Assembly (NCBI GenBank): GCA_030410095.1
Contig: JAUFRC010000004.1
Span: forward strand, 1-64,000
Direction of reading: 5' to 3'
Length of the DNA stretch: 64,000 nt
From: Paracoccus cavernae
GTDB taxonomy: Bacteria; Pseudomonadota; Alphaproteobacteria; Rhodobacterales; Rhodobacteraceae
Below the pieces are notes generated by a model. It did not search any database. It was not told the DNA's origin and worked only from the letters and a program-made list of their open reading frames with translations. Positions 20,502 to 29,012 of this stretch are shown in pieces (position 1 is the stretch's first letter; the number at the start of each line of letters is the position of its first letter). A program made the translations under genes and the position numbers.

Positions 20502-20559
20502 TATGATAGTTTAGGCTATCCCGACGGTATGCCCGCTGGGTGTTATGGAGGGCCTGCTT
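20502..20559 (+). promoter_or_regulatory. Promoter-leader repeat 2
   Basis: TATGAT (20502-20507), then CCGACGGTATGCCCGCTGGG and TGTTATGGAGGGCCTGCTT before ATG 20560. Same spacing and order as leaders 1 and 3. Confidence 0.55.
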
Positions 20560-20778
20560 ATGGGCCAAAATCCAAGAGATGGTCGGCGACGCTACTCCGC
20601 CTTGCAACCGTCCGCAGATGAGATCGACAACCTCAGAACGAACAAACAAGTTGATCAGGCATTTAAAGATGCAGTCGACAAACTTGATCGGGATGAGGTC
20701 AGCGCAATGCAAGTAAAGCTTGAAGAAGACCGTATATCGACTTGGAAACGCCATTTCGATGCGCTTGGCGGATCATAG
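20560..20778 (+). CDS. Small cassette protein 2
   Basis: 72 residues starting MGQNPRDGRRRYSALQPS, then a charged helical part (DQAFKDAVDKLDRDEVSAM, ISTWKRHFDALGGS). GGAGG precedes the ATG and a strong terminator follows. The N-terminal MGxNPRxG and the C-terminal KRHxD pattern are shared with the next gene. Not recognised in any family. Confidence 0.6.
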   Translation: MGQNPRDGRRRYSALQPSADEIDNLRTNKQVDQAFKDAVDKLDRDEVSAMQVKLEEDRISTWKRHFDALGGS

Positions 20779-20788
20779 CCTGCATCTA

Positions 20789-20820
20789 GAAAGGCGGCGA
20801 GGAGCGCCTCGCCGCCTTTC
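20789..20820 (+). terminator. Rho-independent terminator after cassette 2
   Basis: A perfect 14-bp stem GAAAGGCGGCGAGG/CCTCGCCGCCTTTC with a 4-base loop, 11 bases after the stop. Confidence 0.85.
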
Positions 20821-20881
20821 GATAGCACAAAATTTCCGCCGGTTATGCCAATACATCTCACTCAAATTCGTCTTTATATGC

Positions 20882-20936
20882 TATAATCGATACATCCGCG
20901 CGGTATCGCTACGCGGTGCTATGGAAAGGCCTGCAC
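20882..20936 (+). promoter_or_regulatory. Promoter-leader repeat 3
   Basis: TATAAT (20882-20887), then CCGCGCGGTATCGCTACGCG and GTGCTATGGAAAGGCCTGC before ATG 20937. The -10 to ATG distance is 55 bp (53 and 58 bp in the other two). Confidence 0.55.
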
Positions 20937-21167
20937 ATGGGTCACAATCCGAGAAGCGGCAAGCATAGGGATGGTAGCCAGATCCCGGCCGCTAGTTACC
21001 TGAGCCACAAAATGACAGCCCTAGAGGCTGACATTGCCTACCAACGCGCCATCGATAGGCTGGATCTATCAATCAACGTTGCCGAACAGCATATAATCGA
21101 CCACTCAGCGGTAGCTATAGCCAAGCGCCACAGTGATGTGTTGATGTGGCTGGGTTTGGTAGGTTGA
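20937..21167 (+). CDS. Small cassette protein 3
   Basis: 76 residues starting MGHNPRSGKHRDGSQIPA, then ALEADIAYQRAIDRLDLSIN and AVAIAKRHSDVLMWLGL. Paralogue of the 20560 gene by start motif, spacing and C-terminal pattern. The in-frame ATG at 20916 is less likely because it would swallow the leader ribosome site. Confidence 0.6.
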   Translation: MGHNPRSGKHRDGSQIPAASYLSHKMTALEADIAYQRAIDRLDLSINVAEQHIIDHSAVAIAKRHSDVLMWLGLVG

Positions 21168-21175
21168 AGCAGTTT

Positions 21176-21200
21176 GCGGCGAGGAAACCTCGCCGCTTTT
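21176..21200 (+). terminator. Rho-independent terminator after cassette 3
   Basis: A 9-bp stem GCGGCGAGG/CCTCGCCGC with loop AAA and TTTT tail, directly after the cassette 3 stop. The stem sequence matches part of the cassette 2 terminator. Confidence 0.85.
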
Positions 21201-21261
21201 CAATTGCGCACCAAAAAGCCCGCCGGTTAGGGCAAGCTGTTGGACAGGCGAATTTTATTTA

Positions 21262-21465
21262 TCAGGCAGAAAGGTGGTCGGCGCCCTCTATCTCTTGGGC
21301 CTGCCTTATGCGCTCGGCAATTTCTCCATACTTCCCGAAGCTGACGCCGCAGCTGTTGCAGTGCGCCATGGTGTCATCATTCCAACCATCTGGAAGCGTG
21401 ATTTTCGCAGGGCTGTCACCACAGGAGGGGCAGGGAAAGCTCAGTACTGGCGTATGTTCGCTCAA
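21262..21465 (-). CDS. Small zinc-ribbon protein
   Basis: 67 residues with two CxxC pairs (FPCPSCGD and HCNSCGVSFG) spaced like a treble-clef zinc ribbon. Such proteins are common among phage early genes. It lies with other minus-strand small phage-type genes downstream of the S24 repressor. Confidence 0.55.
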   Translation of the reverse strand: MSEHTPVLSFPCPSCGDSPAKITLPDGWNDDTMAHCNSCGVSFGKYGEIAERIRQAQEIEGADHLSA

Positions 21466-21572
21466 TGCAGATCTCCTTACTTAAGAGGGTTTTATAGGCA
21501 AGGAGGGAAAAATAAGAACCCCGCCAAAGGGCGGGGTGGTTGGGGCATGTGTCCACTACAACCCCGATGCCG

Positions 21573-21767
21573 TCAACTGTTCCGGATCAGCTTCGCCGCC
21601 TTCAGCAGGACCTCCGCCACTGCAGGGTGTACCGCGTGAGCAGCTGCCTCATAGTGCCTCGCCAGATCCTGCCAGCGCCCTGGGGCATGTTGAGGTGGAT
21701 TAAGCAGGAAATCGAGTAGGAAGGCCTCGATTGCCTCCTTATCTGTTGGTTTCGACACCTCAGTCAT
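21573..21767 (-). CDS. Phage-type hypothetical protein
   Basis: 64 residues (MTEVSKPTDKEAIEAFLLDF ... AVAEVLLKAAKLIRNS), mostly helical. Its ATG (21765-21767) overlaps the stop of the preceding minus-strand gene (21760-21762), indicating an operon. No known function. Confidence 0.5.
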   Translation of the reverse strand: MTEVSKPTDKEAIEAFLLDFLLNPPQHAPGRWQDLARHYEAAAHAVHPAVAEVLLKAAKLIRNS

Positions 21768-21986
21768 CCCATTCCGTCGTTGGCCGCGTCAGCCTCACCG
21801 ACCAAGCCTCCAGCAGCCGCGCGGCCCCGAAGTCGCCATGCTTCACGCGCTCGTCAGCTGCCATCTGAAGGAGGGCAGGGAGCTCCTCGATGTCGACCGC
21901 CCCGGCTGCTCAGTCTGGAGCCGAAGCAGCCCGAGAATGACGCGGGTTGCCGCCGACCACTGGTCGGGATGCTCGGGGTAATCCAT
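21760..21986 (-). CDS. Phage-type hypothetical protein, frameshifted, IS abuts its start
   Basis: Reads MDYPEHPDQWSAATRVILGL and, with one base added to the C-run 21900-21903, continues AVDIEELPALLQMAADERVK and LLEAWSVRLTRPTTEWDD. About 75 residues. The IS3 copy begins at 21992, five bases upstream of the start, so its native promoter and ribosome site are displaced. Confidence 0.5.
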
Positions 21987-22009
21987 CAGATTGAATAGCC
22001 CCGAGTTTC

Positions 22010-22920
22010 TTAGACACCTTCGCGTCTCATCATCTGCTGCCGCTCGAACTCGGCAGGCGACAGCATTCCGTTCCTCACATGCTTGCGCTTCGGATTGTAG
22101 AACATCTCGATGTAATCGAACACGTCCTGCCTTGCGTCTTCGCGGGTCCGGTAGGTCCTGCGCCTGATCCGCTCGCGCTTGAGGAGGTTGAAGAAGCTTT
22201 CGGCGACTGCGTTGTCGTGGCAGTTGCCGCGGCGGCTCATCGAATGCTCAAGGTTGTGGGCGCGTGAGGCAACGCAGCCCAATCCATGCTGGTGAACTGG
22301 CTGCCCTGATCGGAGTGGATCAGCACCTTTCCCTTCGGCTTTCGCCGCCAGACAGCCATGAGCAGAGCTTGCAAGACGACATCCGTTGTTTGCCTGCTTT
22401 GCATCGACCAACCAATCACGCGCCGGGAATAGAGGTCGATGACCACCGCGAGGTAGGCAAAGCCCTCCTGCGTCCGGATGTAGGTGATGTCCGTCACCCA
22501 CACCCTGTCTGGCGCAGCGACGTCGAACTGCCGGTCGAGAGTATTGTCGACCACGACCGATGGCTTGCCACCATAGCTGCCAGGGCGGCGCTTATAGCCG
22601 ATCTCCGCCTTGATCCCCGCAAGCTGGGCTAATCTGGCCACCCGGTTCGGACAGATGCTTTCGCCCTGCTCAACCAGATCGTCATGCAGCTTGCGATATC
22701 CGTAGACTTTCCCACTCTCCGTCCAGGCGCTCCGCAGCAGTTCAGTCTGGCGCCTGTCTTCTTGAGCTCGCGCACTCATCGGGGCCTGTAGCCAAGCATA
22801 GAATCCGCTCGGCTGGATGCGCAAACACCGGCACATGGCTCGGACAGAAACCTGCCCCGATGCTCGGCCACGAACGCCGTCGCCATTGGGCTTGAACCAA
22901 TGGCGCTCCAATGGCTCCAC
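22010..22920 (-). CDS. IS3-family transposase OrfB, frameshifted
   Basis: Contains CRCLRIQPSGFYAWLQAPMS, the HTH_21-like segment, then the rve DDE core: VWVTDITYIRTQEGFAYLAV (D), VLIHSDQGSQFTS (D) and, after a break near 22260, NAVAESFFNLLKRERIR (E). The end FNPKRKHVRNGMLSPAEFE is typical for IS3 OrfB. Confidence 0.8.
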
Positions 22921-22934
22921 TCACTTTGCATACC

Positions 22935-23228
22935 GAGCGAAATACGCGCTCGCCACTGTCCTCGGACCGATGGCGGACAATGGCTCGCCTTTTTTAGGAT
23001 ATCGCGCTCCTCGGAAACCCGTGCCAGTTCCCGCTTCAGCAGGCGGATCTCGGCATCCTTCTCGGTCTCACCTGATGCCGTCTTCGCGAACTTGCGCTTC
23101 CAGGCATAGAGCGAGTGCTTGCTCACCCCGAGCCTTTCAGAAACCTCGCTGACCGGGTAGCCCTGCTCCGTGATCTGAGCGACCGCATCGCGCTTGAAGT
23201 CGTCGCTGAAAGTGGCTGTGCCCATCAT
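22935..23228 (-). CDS. IS3-family transposase OrfA
   Basis: Helix-turn-helix (AVAQITEQGYPVSEVSERLG VSK) plus leucine-zipper region (LLKRELARVSEERDILKKAS). After LKKAS an extra stretch of about 35 bases, flanked by GGCGAG on both sides, interrupts the expected AYFARYAK ending, so the frameshift window is altered. Confidence 0.7.
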
Positions 23229-23311
23229 GGCCTCCTTGCCTCAAAATTAGCAAAGAAGGCGTCCACGAAACATGGGGCTATTCAGATCCGTTCCTTCTTG
23301 TGCCGCATCCG

Positions 23312-23498
23312 TTAAACAGCGTGAGGCAGCGTGCTCTTGGCAACCCTGGCTGCATCGTCTGCCCACTTCATGAGAAGCTGACCAGCTAGGTGATCGCCAT
23401 TCCTTTCGCTCTTGCGCGGCGACGGTGAGCCATTTCTCTAAATCGACGGGCTTGATCAGCCCAGGATTTTGAGTGGTCAAATAGATGATTTGAAGCAA
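23312..23498 (-). CDS. Hypothetical protein, frameshifted
   Basis: Begins MLQIIYLTTQNPGLIKPVDL and, after a break near 23405, ends NGDHLAGQLLMKWADDAARV ... LPHAV with stop 23312-23314. About 60 residues. It lies between the IS3 element and the S24 repressor on the repressor strand. No known family. Confidence 0.4.
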
Positions 23499-23601
23499 GT
23501 GGTTCGCAGCTGCGTCGAACTGATCGTTTTCCAGACTCTATTCCTTGACTATCTGCGTCATGACTACAGTCGCTCCACCTTACTGACCGACAGTGCCAGA
23601 A

Positions 23602-24269
23602 TTAAACCTTCTTCCCCAGCCAGATCACCTTGCCGACTACATGAATATCCGTTCGGGCCATCTTGCTTGGCGGATAGGCCGAGTTGTCGGAGATAATCAT
23701 CACGTCACCATCTGACGCGCGCCCCACGCGCTTGACGTGCAGCGCATCCCCGAAGCGCAGGACGAACAGCCCGTCGTAATCAAGGCTCGTCTTCGACGTG
23801 TCGAGCATGACCACATCGTCATCCTTGATTGTCGGATCCATGCTTTCGCCCTTCACCCCGATCACTTTAAGGAAGCGCGGGTGCGTCTTGGTGACCCTCT
23901 CGAGGTATCCAAGCGGGAACGAAATCCGGTCGATTACATCCTCTGCCTCGACTATCGCGCCGTGGCTGGCGCTCGCGCGCACATCGTGTACGTCAACCAT
24001 CGCGGAGCCGTTGTTGTCGTCGCCGTCGCGTGCTGGCGCGCTGACTATGGTTCCCGAAGCTCCCGGCATGAATGGCAGGTAAGGAACCCCCGTCGCGGTC
24101 TGTATCTTGTCGAGCGTCCTTCTGGACAGGTCGAACTTGTGATCGGGACTATTGAGGGGCGCGTCAGGGTCGTGGAGGAAACGCCAGCCGCAGCCGCCAG
24201 CGAGGTGGCATTCATGCCGCACTCGCTCATGACGTGGGTGATGTAATTCAGGGTCCAATTATCAGGCAT
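23602..24269 (-). CDS. S24-family phage repressor (CI/LexA-like), frameshifted
   Basis: The N-terminus is a Cro/CI-type helix-turn-helix (NYITHVMSECGMNATSLAAA AGVSSTTL). The C-terminus is an S24 peptidase domain with catalytic Ser in VKGESMDPTIKDDDVVMLD and Lys in LHVKRVGR. One C added to the run at 24156-24159 joins the halves, giving about 222 residues. Such repressors hold lysogeny and self-cleave after DNA damage. The divergent gene at 24355 and the three operators between them reproduce a lambda-like switch. Confidence 0.8.
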
Positions 24270-24280
24270 ATCTGCACTCT

Positions 24281-24345
24281 ATGTGCAAACATGCATCAAC
24301 GTCACGCTGCATTAATGCATTGACGGCAGATGTGCAGTAATACAT
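24281..24345. promoter_or_regulatory. Tripartite phage operator region
   Basis: Three related palindromes: ATGTGCAAACATGCAT (24281-24296), TGCATTAATGCA (24308-24319) and ATGTGCAGTAATACAT (24330-24345). Their centres are about 25 and 24 bp apart, between the divergent repressor and Cro-like genes. This is the expected layout of a CI/Cro operator. Confidence 0.7.
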
Positions 24346-24354
24346 ATTCTGTGC

Positions 24355-24570
24355 ATGGAGGCTCAATCTATGCACATCATCCACCCCGACAACATTCCAG
24401 AGATGGAGATTGCCCTCGCGAAGCGGGGCATTCCGGTCGCTGAAATGTGCCGCATGGCCTCGGTCGCCGAAACGACTTGGGGCCGCTGGAAGCGCAAGGA
24501 GGTTAGCCCGACCTTTCGCTCTTGGGATCCGGTCGCGACCGCCTTTCTCCAACAGAGGTGGTTCGGTTGA
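24355..24570 (+). CDS. Cro-like phage DNA-binding protein, 3' truncated
   Basis: Reads MHIIHPDNIPEMEIALAKRG from 24370 (or MEAQS from 24355), then PVAEMCRMASVAETTWGRWK, a helix-turn-helix with recognition helix near residue 40. Divergent from the S24 repressor across the operators, as expected for a Cro-type regulator. The C-terminus changes character after about 24555 where the IS3 fragment begins. Confidence 0.55.
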   Translation: MEAQSMHIIHPDNIPEMEIALAKRGIPVAEMCRMASVAETTWGRWKRKEVSPTFRSWDPVATAFLQQRWFG

Positions 24571-24615
24571 TCTGAACAGTTCCCGGGCGTTTTCTAAGTG
24601 GTTTTCCGCCTCAGT

Positions 24616-24920
24616 TATGCCGCCACCGCATCGGGCATCGGCTGGTTGAAGTAGGCCTGATCGGGGTTTTCCCGTCAAGCGATGAATGCGGCCGGCGGCT
24701 GTTGTAAAAGCCGAGATAGCGGCCGATCCCGGCGCGGGCCTCGGCCACGCTGGCATAGGCGCGCAGGTAGACCTCCTCGTATTTGACGGTCCGCCACAAG
24801 CGCTCGATGAAGACGTTGTCCCGCCATGCGCCCTTGCCATCCATGCTGATCTTGATCTCGCGGGCGGCCAGCACCTTGATGAAGTTGGTGGAGGTGAACT
24901 GGCTTCCCTGGACGCCTTCT
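24616..24920 (-). pseudogene. IS3-family OrfB C-terminal fragment
   Basis: Encodes GSQFTSTNFIKVLAAREIKI, then GAWRDNVFIERLWRTVKYEE (with the DDE Glu), YASVAEARAGIGRYLGFYNS RRPHSSL. One base added to the run 24663-24666 gives the usual ending TPDQAYFNQP. The 5' part, including the first two catalytic Asp residues, is missing at the junction near 24920. Confidence 0.75.
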
Positions 24921-24925
24921 AAGCG

Positions 24926-25845
24926 TCAAGACGCAATTTGGGTTCGGTTGATCTCTTTGCTCCGGCTTTGAATGATGCCGTAAACCTCGCGGGCGATGTA
25001 GCGCTTGAGGCAGCGGATCGCTTCCATCTTCAGTGCTGCCAGTCGCGATCCGCTTTCGAAAATAGGCCTTCGTGGTCTCGTCTAAACACAGGCGTCCAAC
25101 CGCGATAATGTGGAGGGCGCTATTGGCAGCGCGATCACCTCCGCGGTTCAGGCGATGCCTAGTGGTCTTGCCAGATGATGCAGGCACTGGACTGACACCG
25201 CAAAGGGCCGCGAGGCCCGCCTCAGAGGAGAGGCGCTCGGGGTTGTCGCCGGACGTCAGCAGGAGTTGCGCGGCGCTGTTGACCCCGACCGCAGGTCTCG
25301 CAGGCAACTCAGGTGCCAGATCCTTGACGATTGCCTCGCACATGACGTCCAGATCCGCGATTTCATCATGGAGTTCGAGATAACGGCGTGCCAGTGATCG
25401 CAAGGATATCCGATAAGCCTCTTCGACCTGCCGATAACCCGTCATGTCCGGTCGCGAGGCTGCGAGCGTGCGGATCAACTGCATGCGGGTCATGCTCCGC
25501 AATTGATCGCGCAGTTTGTCTGGCGCACAGACGATAGTGGTCTGGATGATCTGCAGTGCAATCCGGCGCGCCTGCGGGGCCGTCTTTCGGCAAACTCTTA
25601 GAACTCTGAGGCTTTCCACCAGAACATCCCGGCTGCGGGGTGTCACCGTGCGGCGCTCCGCATAGGCCGCATGAGCCGCGCTCTCTGCATCGAATGTATC
25701 GTTTTTACCCCGACGCCTGCGTGCGAGCCTGTCCGGTCCCGTCACTTCAAGAACCTCCAGAGATGCAGCTCGCAGGTAACGCAGGAGACCCGCGCCGTAG
25801 CTGCCCGAGCATTCAACGGCAAGCCGATCCGACTTGGCGCGAGCA
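24926..25845 (-). pseudogene. IS110-family transposase, N-terminally truncated
   Basis: Reads SDRLAVECSGSYGAGLLRYL, then RRRRGKNDTFDAESAAHAAY (DEDD-type RuvC-like region) and the Transposase_20 signature GLAALCGVSPVPASSGKTTR HRLNRGGDR. After a break near 25040 it ends EVYGIIQSRSKEINRTQIAS with stop 24926-24928. The first DEDD motif is lost at about 25845 against a phage gene. Confidence 0.75.
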
Positions 25846-26224
25846 GATGCTCAAAGCGATGGGCGTTGGTCCTGACGGGATTGTCGGACCCTCCCGCTTC
25901 ATCGGTGCCGTAGCCGACATGACAACTGCAAGGCAGTGGGCAAGCGACCTCAACCTCGATCGCCCCACCATCCTCGCAGTGCTGGCCGAAACTATCGCGG
26001 GAAAGAGGGACGGGCCGCCCAGGTCCTTCCGGTACTTCACCCCAGTCATGCAGCGCACAGCCGCCGAGCTTCAAGCGCCACCGCTCCAGCCCACCGAAAT
26101 AGAAGGACCACGCCATGAACGCCCATTTGCCAGTAATCGCAGCGAAGCTGCCGCCGATGAGCGCCATCGACACATCATCCTTGCCGCCGCAACAGCTCGC
26201 TCACCATCGGGCCCAGCTTTCTGA
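25846..26224 (+). pseudogene. Phage hypothetical gene, 5' truncated by IS110
   Basis: Reads EQMLKAMGVGPDGIVGPSRF, then MTTARQWASDLNLDRPTILA and PRSFRYFTPVMQRTAAELQA, typical of a small phage replication-region protein. The start is lost at the IS110 junction. The true stop may lie near 26101 in another frame, before the next gene at 26115. Confidence 0.45.
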
Positions 26225-26588
26225 GGTGATCGAGACGGTCCTGCACGGCTACTGGCGTGACGAGATGGCCGACCGGACCCGCGCCATGATCCTCGCCGAC
26301 TGGTGCGACGAGATGGAAGGCTGGACCGTCGAGCAAGTCCGGTGGGCGCTGCGCAAGCACCGCGAGGACCAGCCCAACCGCAAGCCGAACCCGGGCCATG
26401 TTTTGGCGATCCTGAAAGAGGGCTGGGGCAAGCGGAATGCCGAGGCGGTCAAGGCTGCCATCGCACCGCCGGCAGAAGCCCCGCGCGCCCGCATGTCGGA
26501 CGAAGCTCGCAGGGCGATCCTCGCCGAAGTCGGCATTCGCGACCCGCTCGCCGTCAGAACGATCGACGGCATCCAGCCCACCGCCTGA
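26115..26588 (+). CDS. Phage replication-region hypothetical protein
   Basis: 157 residues with AAGGA before the ATG. The core YWRDEMADRTRAMILADWCD and VEQVRWALRKHREDQPNRKP NPGHVLAIL resembles helical phage proteins next to helicase-loader genes. The exact role is unknown. First of a tightly packed set of four plus-strand genes. Confidence 0.55.
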   Translation: MNAHLPVIAAKLPPMSAIDTSSLPPQQLAHHRAQLSEVIETVLHGYWRDEMADRTRAMILADWCDEMEGWTVEQVRWALRKHREDQPNRKPNPGHVLAILKEGWGKRNAEAVKAAIAPPAEAPRARMSDEARRAILAEVGIRDPLAVRTIDGIQPTA

Positions 26589-26616
26589 ACCACGAAAAAC
26601 ACGAACGAGGGACGCC

Positions 26617-26898
26617 ATGACCCTCGCAGACCCGCAGATCATCAGAATGCGCAACCTCTGGCACTCAGCCCTCTCCGGCCTTCTGCTAGAGTGGCGCAAG
26701 GAATGGGTGAAATACCCCTCGGCGTGATCGCGTCGAGTAGGAGGTCAAGACCTATCTCGCCAGCCGCGACGGGCGCGAGGTCGTGGGCCTCTGCGGCTGG
26801 GAATTCGGCCCCGCGAGATCGATCGGGCCGCGGCAGCCATTGCCGCGCCCAAGGGCGGCAGCGAGCTGGATATAGGCAAGAGGAGGGCAGCGGCATGA
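26617..26898 (+). CDS. Phage hypothetical protein, frameshifted
   Basis: Starts MTLADPQIIRMRNLWHSALS, then after breaks near 26715 and in the C-run 26809-26812 reads VKTYLASRDGREVVGLCGWE and EIDRAAAAIAAPKGGSELD. About 93 residues. The stop overlaps the next ATG (ATGA, 26895-26898). Confidence 0.5.
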
Positions 26899-27161
26899 GC
26901 ATTCACCCCGGAACGTTTCACCCGCTCGACGCGGAGAGCATCGCGGCCATGTGCGAAGGAAAGGGCGCATTCGCGAGCGCCAAGCAGGCGCACAAGGTTG
27001 CCAAGCGCCGCAAGTGGGCCTGCGACGTCTACCGCTGCCAGTCGTGCGGGCATTTCCATCTCGGAACACCGTCCGCTCGCGCGACCAAAGGTCACCCGCT
27101 GAGCGGCAACCGCCGCGGCGTGGCGATCACCAACGCCGGCAAGAAAAGGTCGCTGAAATGA
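26895..27161 (+). CDS. Small phage protein with CxxC motif
   Basis: 88 residues (MSIHPGTFHPLDAESIAAMC ...). The central CDVYRCQSCGHFHLG looks like half of a zinc-binding knuckle, followed by a basic tail (GKKRSLK). It overlaps both neighbours by ATGA, so it is part of one operon. Confidence 0.55.
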   Translation: MSIHPGTFHPLDAESIAAMCEGKGAFASAKQAHKVAKRRKWACDVYRCQSCGHFHLGTPSARATKGHPLSGNRRGVAITNAGKKRSLK

Positions 27162-27823
27162 GCATGATCCGCCCGATCAACATGGGCCAGCGCGTGCCGT
27201 ACCGCGCGCCCGAGCGCCTGAGCATCGAGCAGGCCTTGCAATGGACATTCGTCAACGAATGCGCGGGCATCGACTTTGACCAGTTCGGGGCCTGCGAGTT
27301 CGATCGCGTGGGCATCGATCCGCTGTGGCGCGCCGCGAAGATGAAGATCCTCGGGACGATGGTCCAGGGCGGCGGCTCGAACCCGCCCGCGCATGACGCC
27401 CAGATCATCGCCTCGTATGTCGAGACGCTGCCCGACGAGTTCGGCGGGCGCCGCATGGCGTTGCAGGTCGTCGAGCTGACCCGCGCGCGGAAAGCGCCGG
27501 AGTGGGGGCAGGGTGTTCGCATGGCCTGCGTGCCCGCTGAGGGCTTCGAGATGGACGAACGCGATCTGTTCTTGATGGGTAAGGTTCGCGAGGACGGCAG
27601 TGTCTGGCACTGGACCGACGAGCGTTACCGCAAGCGCCAGAGGCGCGGGGAGTTCTGCTCCGTCACCTACACCGGGACCGCAGCCAGCATCAGCGCCACA
27701 CGCCAAAATTACCAAGGATGGGTAAAGGCGCTGATTTACTTGCAAGCGCACCTGTCGCGCGCGCTCTGCATCCAGATCACCGACGAATTGCCCGATTTCA
27801 GCCCTTGGGAGGCTTCGGCGTGA
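27158..27823 (+). CDS. Phage hypothetical protein
   Basis: 221 residues from ATG 27158 (overlapping the previous stop). Contains VPYRAPERLSIEQALQWTF, FGACEFDRVGIDPLWRAAKM and YRKRQRRGEFCSVTYTGTAA. Intact frame, no family recognised. Last clear gene of the phage operon. Confidence 0.55.
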   Translation: MSMIRPINMGQRVPYRAPERLSIEQALQWTFVNECAGIDFDQFGACEFDRVGIDPLWRAAKMKILGTMVQGGGSNPPAHDAQIIASYVETLPDEFGGRRMALQVVELTRARKAPEWGQGVRMACVPAEGFEMDERDLFLMGKVREDGSVWHWTDERYRKRQRRGEFCSVTYTGTAASISATRQNYQGWVKALIYLQAHLSRALCIQITDELPDFSPWEASA

Positions 27824-27825
27824 CC

Positions 27826-27992
27826 TGCGCAGCTTCCTGGCGGGCGACCTCAGCCTCAGCGGCATCTCGGATGAAAGCGGCCACGTTCCCCTTGCCCGCT
27901 ACGGCAACCGGCGCGTCCCAAAGAAAGCTAAAATCGGCACAAAGGACGAAGCGGCAGGATATGATCCTACCGCTTCGCCTCTCGGCTACTAA
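27826..27992 (+). CDS. Uncertain phage ORF tail with internal hairpin
   Basis: A frame with no usual start reads DLRSFLAGDLSLSGISDESG HVPLARYGNRRVPKK ... ASPLGY, stop 27990-27992. It may extend the preceding gene by a frameshift or be a separate small gene. An inverted repeat at 27947-27977 (14-bp arms with one mismatch, loop ATG) lies inside and could end transcription. Confidence 0.3.
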
Positions 27993-28110
27993 ACATTGGC
28001 AGTGCCAGCTGCAGCCCGGCGGGACTCAGCCTTGTCCACACAACTTCGCCAAGAAAGCGTGGCTACGGTCAAGACCGTCTACCACGACTGATACCTAAGC
28101 AATCTAAGGC

Positions 28111-28275
28111 TTAGGAACGCTGGCTGCTTTTGCCTTTATCCGCATCGGCTTGATGCTTTTGCCCTTGCGCAGGGTCGTCAGCCTGCTGAGGGGATTTGTC
28201 GCGTTCCTGAGCTTGTTGCGGCTGTTTAGCGGCGCTTTGGTCAGATTTTTGACCTTGCTTGTCGTCGGGGCCCAT
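28111..28275 (-). CDS. Small Gln/Lys/Asp-rich hypothetical protein
   Basis: 54 residues (MGPDDKQGQKSDQSAAKQPQ ...). GGAGG lies 7 bases before the ATG. Low-complexity, hydrophilic and probably disordered. Similar small proteins accompany stress genes in alphaproteobacteria, and it lies just upstream of a csp/DUF892/TspO set. Confidence 0.5.
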   Translation of the reverse strand: MGPDDKQGQKSDQSAAKQPQQAQERDKSPQQADDPAQGQKHQADADKGKSSQRS

Positions 28276-29012
28276 AAGGGATCCTCCATAAATCCGCGTC
28301 GGGATACGCCGCGGATTAACTTGATATAGTGGTCTGCTCGCCTGCCGCCTAACGGAAGCGCGAAACTATCTTCCACAGTCCTGTTATCAAACGAAACAAA
28401 ATTCGCAAAATTTATCCATTGTGAAGCCGCTGCCCCACAGCAACCAAGGGCACGCCCACGATCCAAGACGCATGGGATCGCATCGAAGACCACATACGAA
28501 TTCGCCTATGCATAAGCGGCGGAGAGGAGCGCAGGTGCTCATAGGTAGATTTGCCCATGCCTTTTAGACAAGCAACCCGCGCGAGCCTTTGGCGTTATCC
28601 ACCCGTAACCAGTTTGCGTGGTGATTGTAACGAGTGCGAGAGTTCAGTGACCGTGCAGCCTTTGGCTCGCCGGTCGCTACGCATTAACGCCCCTAGTCCT
28701 TGATCCAGCTGGGCGTCGTGTCATCCACCTCAACGATCATGTTCTTCGCGCCCAGTTTCCTGCACCATGCGCAATGGCAGCTGGCCCAACGGCAATGCAG
28801 ACGAACTGACTGCAAATTCTTTATAGCAATAACAATGGCTAAGCGCTGGCGACCCGGATCTGTCGACTCGCTCGTAGCAAATCAACGCGGATTACCCTAT
28901 ATAGATCATGCATCTTATGTTTCTCGGACCTGTTCCTTTCGGCTCAGCTTTCGACCGTCAGCTCTGCCAAGCCGTCGCATTTTGCGGGCGGCGCTTATAA
29001 AGGAATATCACG
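28276..29012. other. Gene-poor stretch with one orphan coding tail
   Basis: No full gene. On the minus strand 28693-28758 reads KLGAKNMIVEVDDTTPSWIK D then stop, which looks like a genuine C-terminus without its gene. The last 200 bases before 29013 form a long csp 5' region, a common feature of cold-shock genes. Confidence 0.35.

Larger units (their letters stand above)
21992..23284 (-). mobile_element. Complete IS3-family element, second type
   Basis: 1293 bp between imperfect inverted repeats TGAATAGCCCC... (21992) and ...GGGGCTATTCA (to 23284), flanked by GAT target duplications (21989-21991 and 23285-23287). Encodes OrfA and OrfB on the minus strand. It splits the phage gene block. Confidence 0.85.

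Noticed and set aside
27947-27977. Inverted repeat as a phage attachment site
   Set aside because: No second copy found in the window and no integrase gene seen; more simply a hairpin at an operon end.
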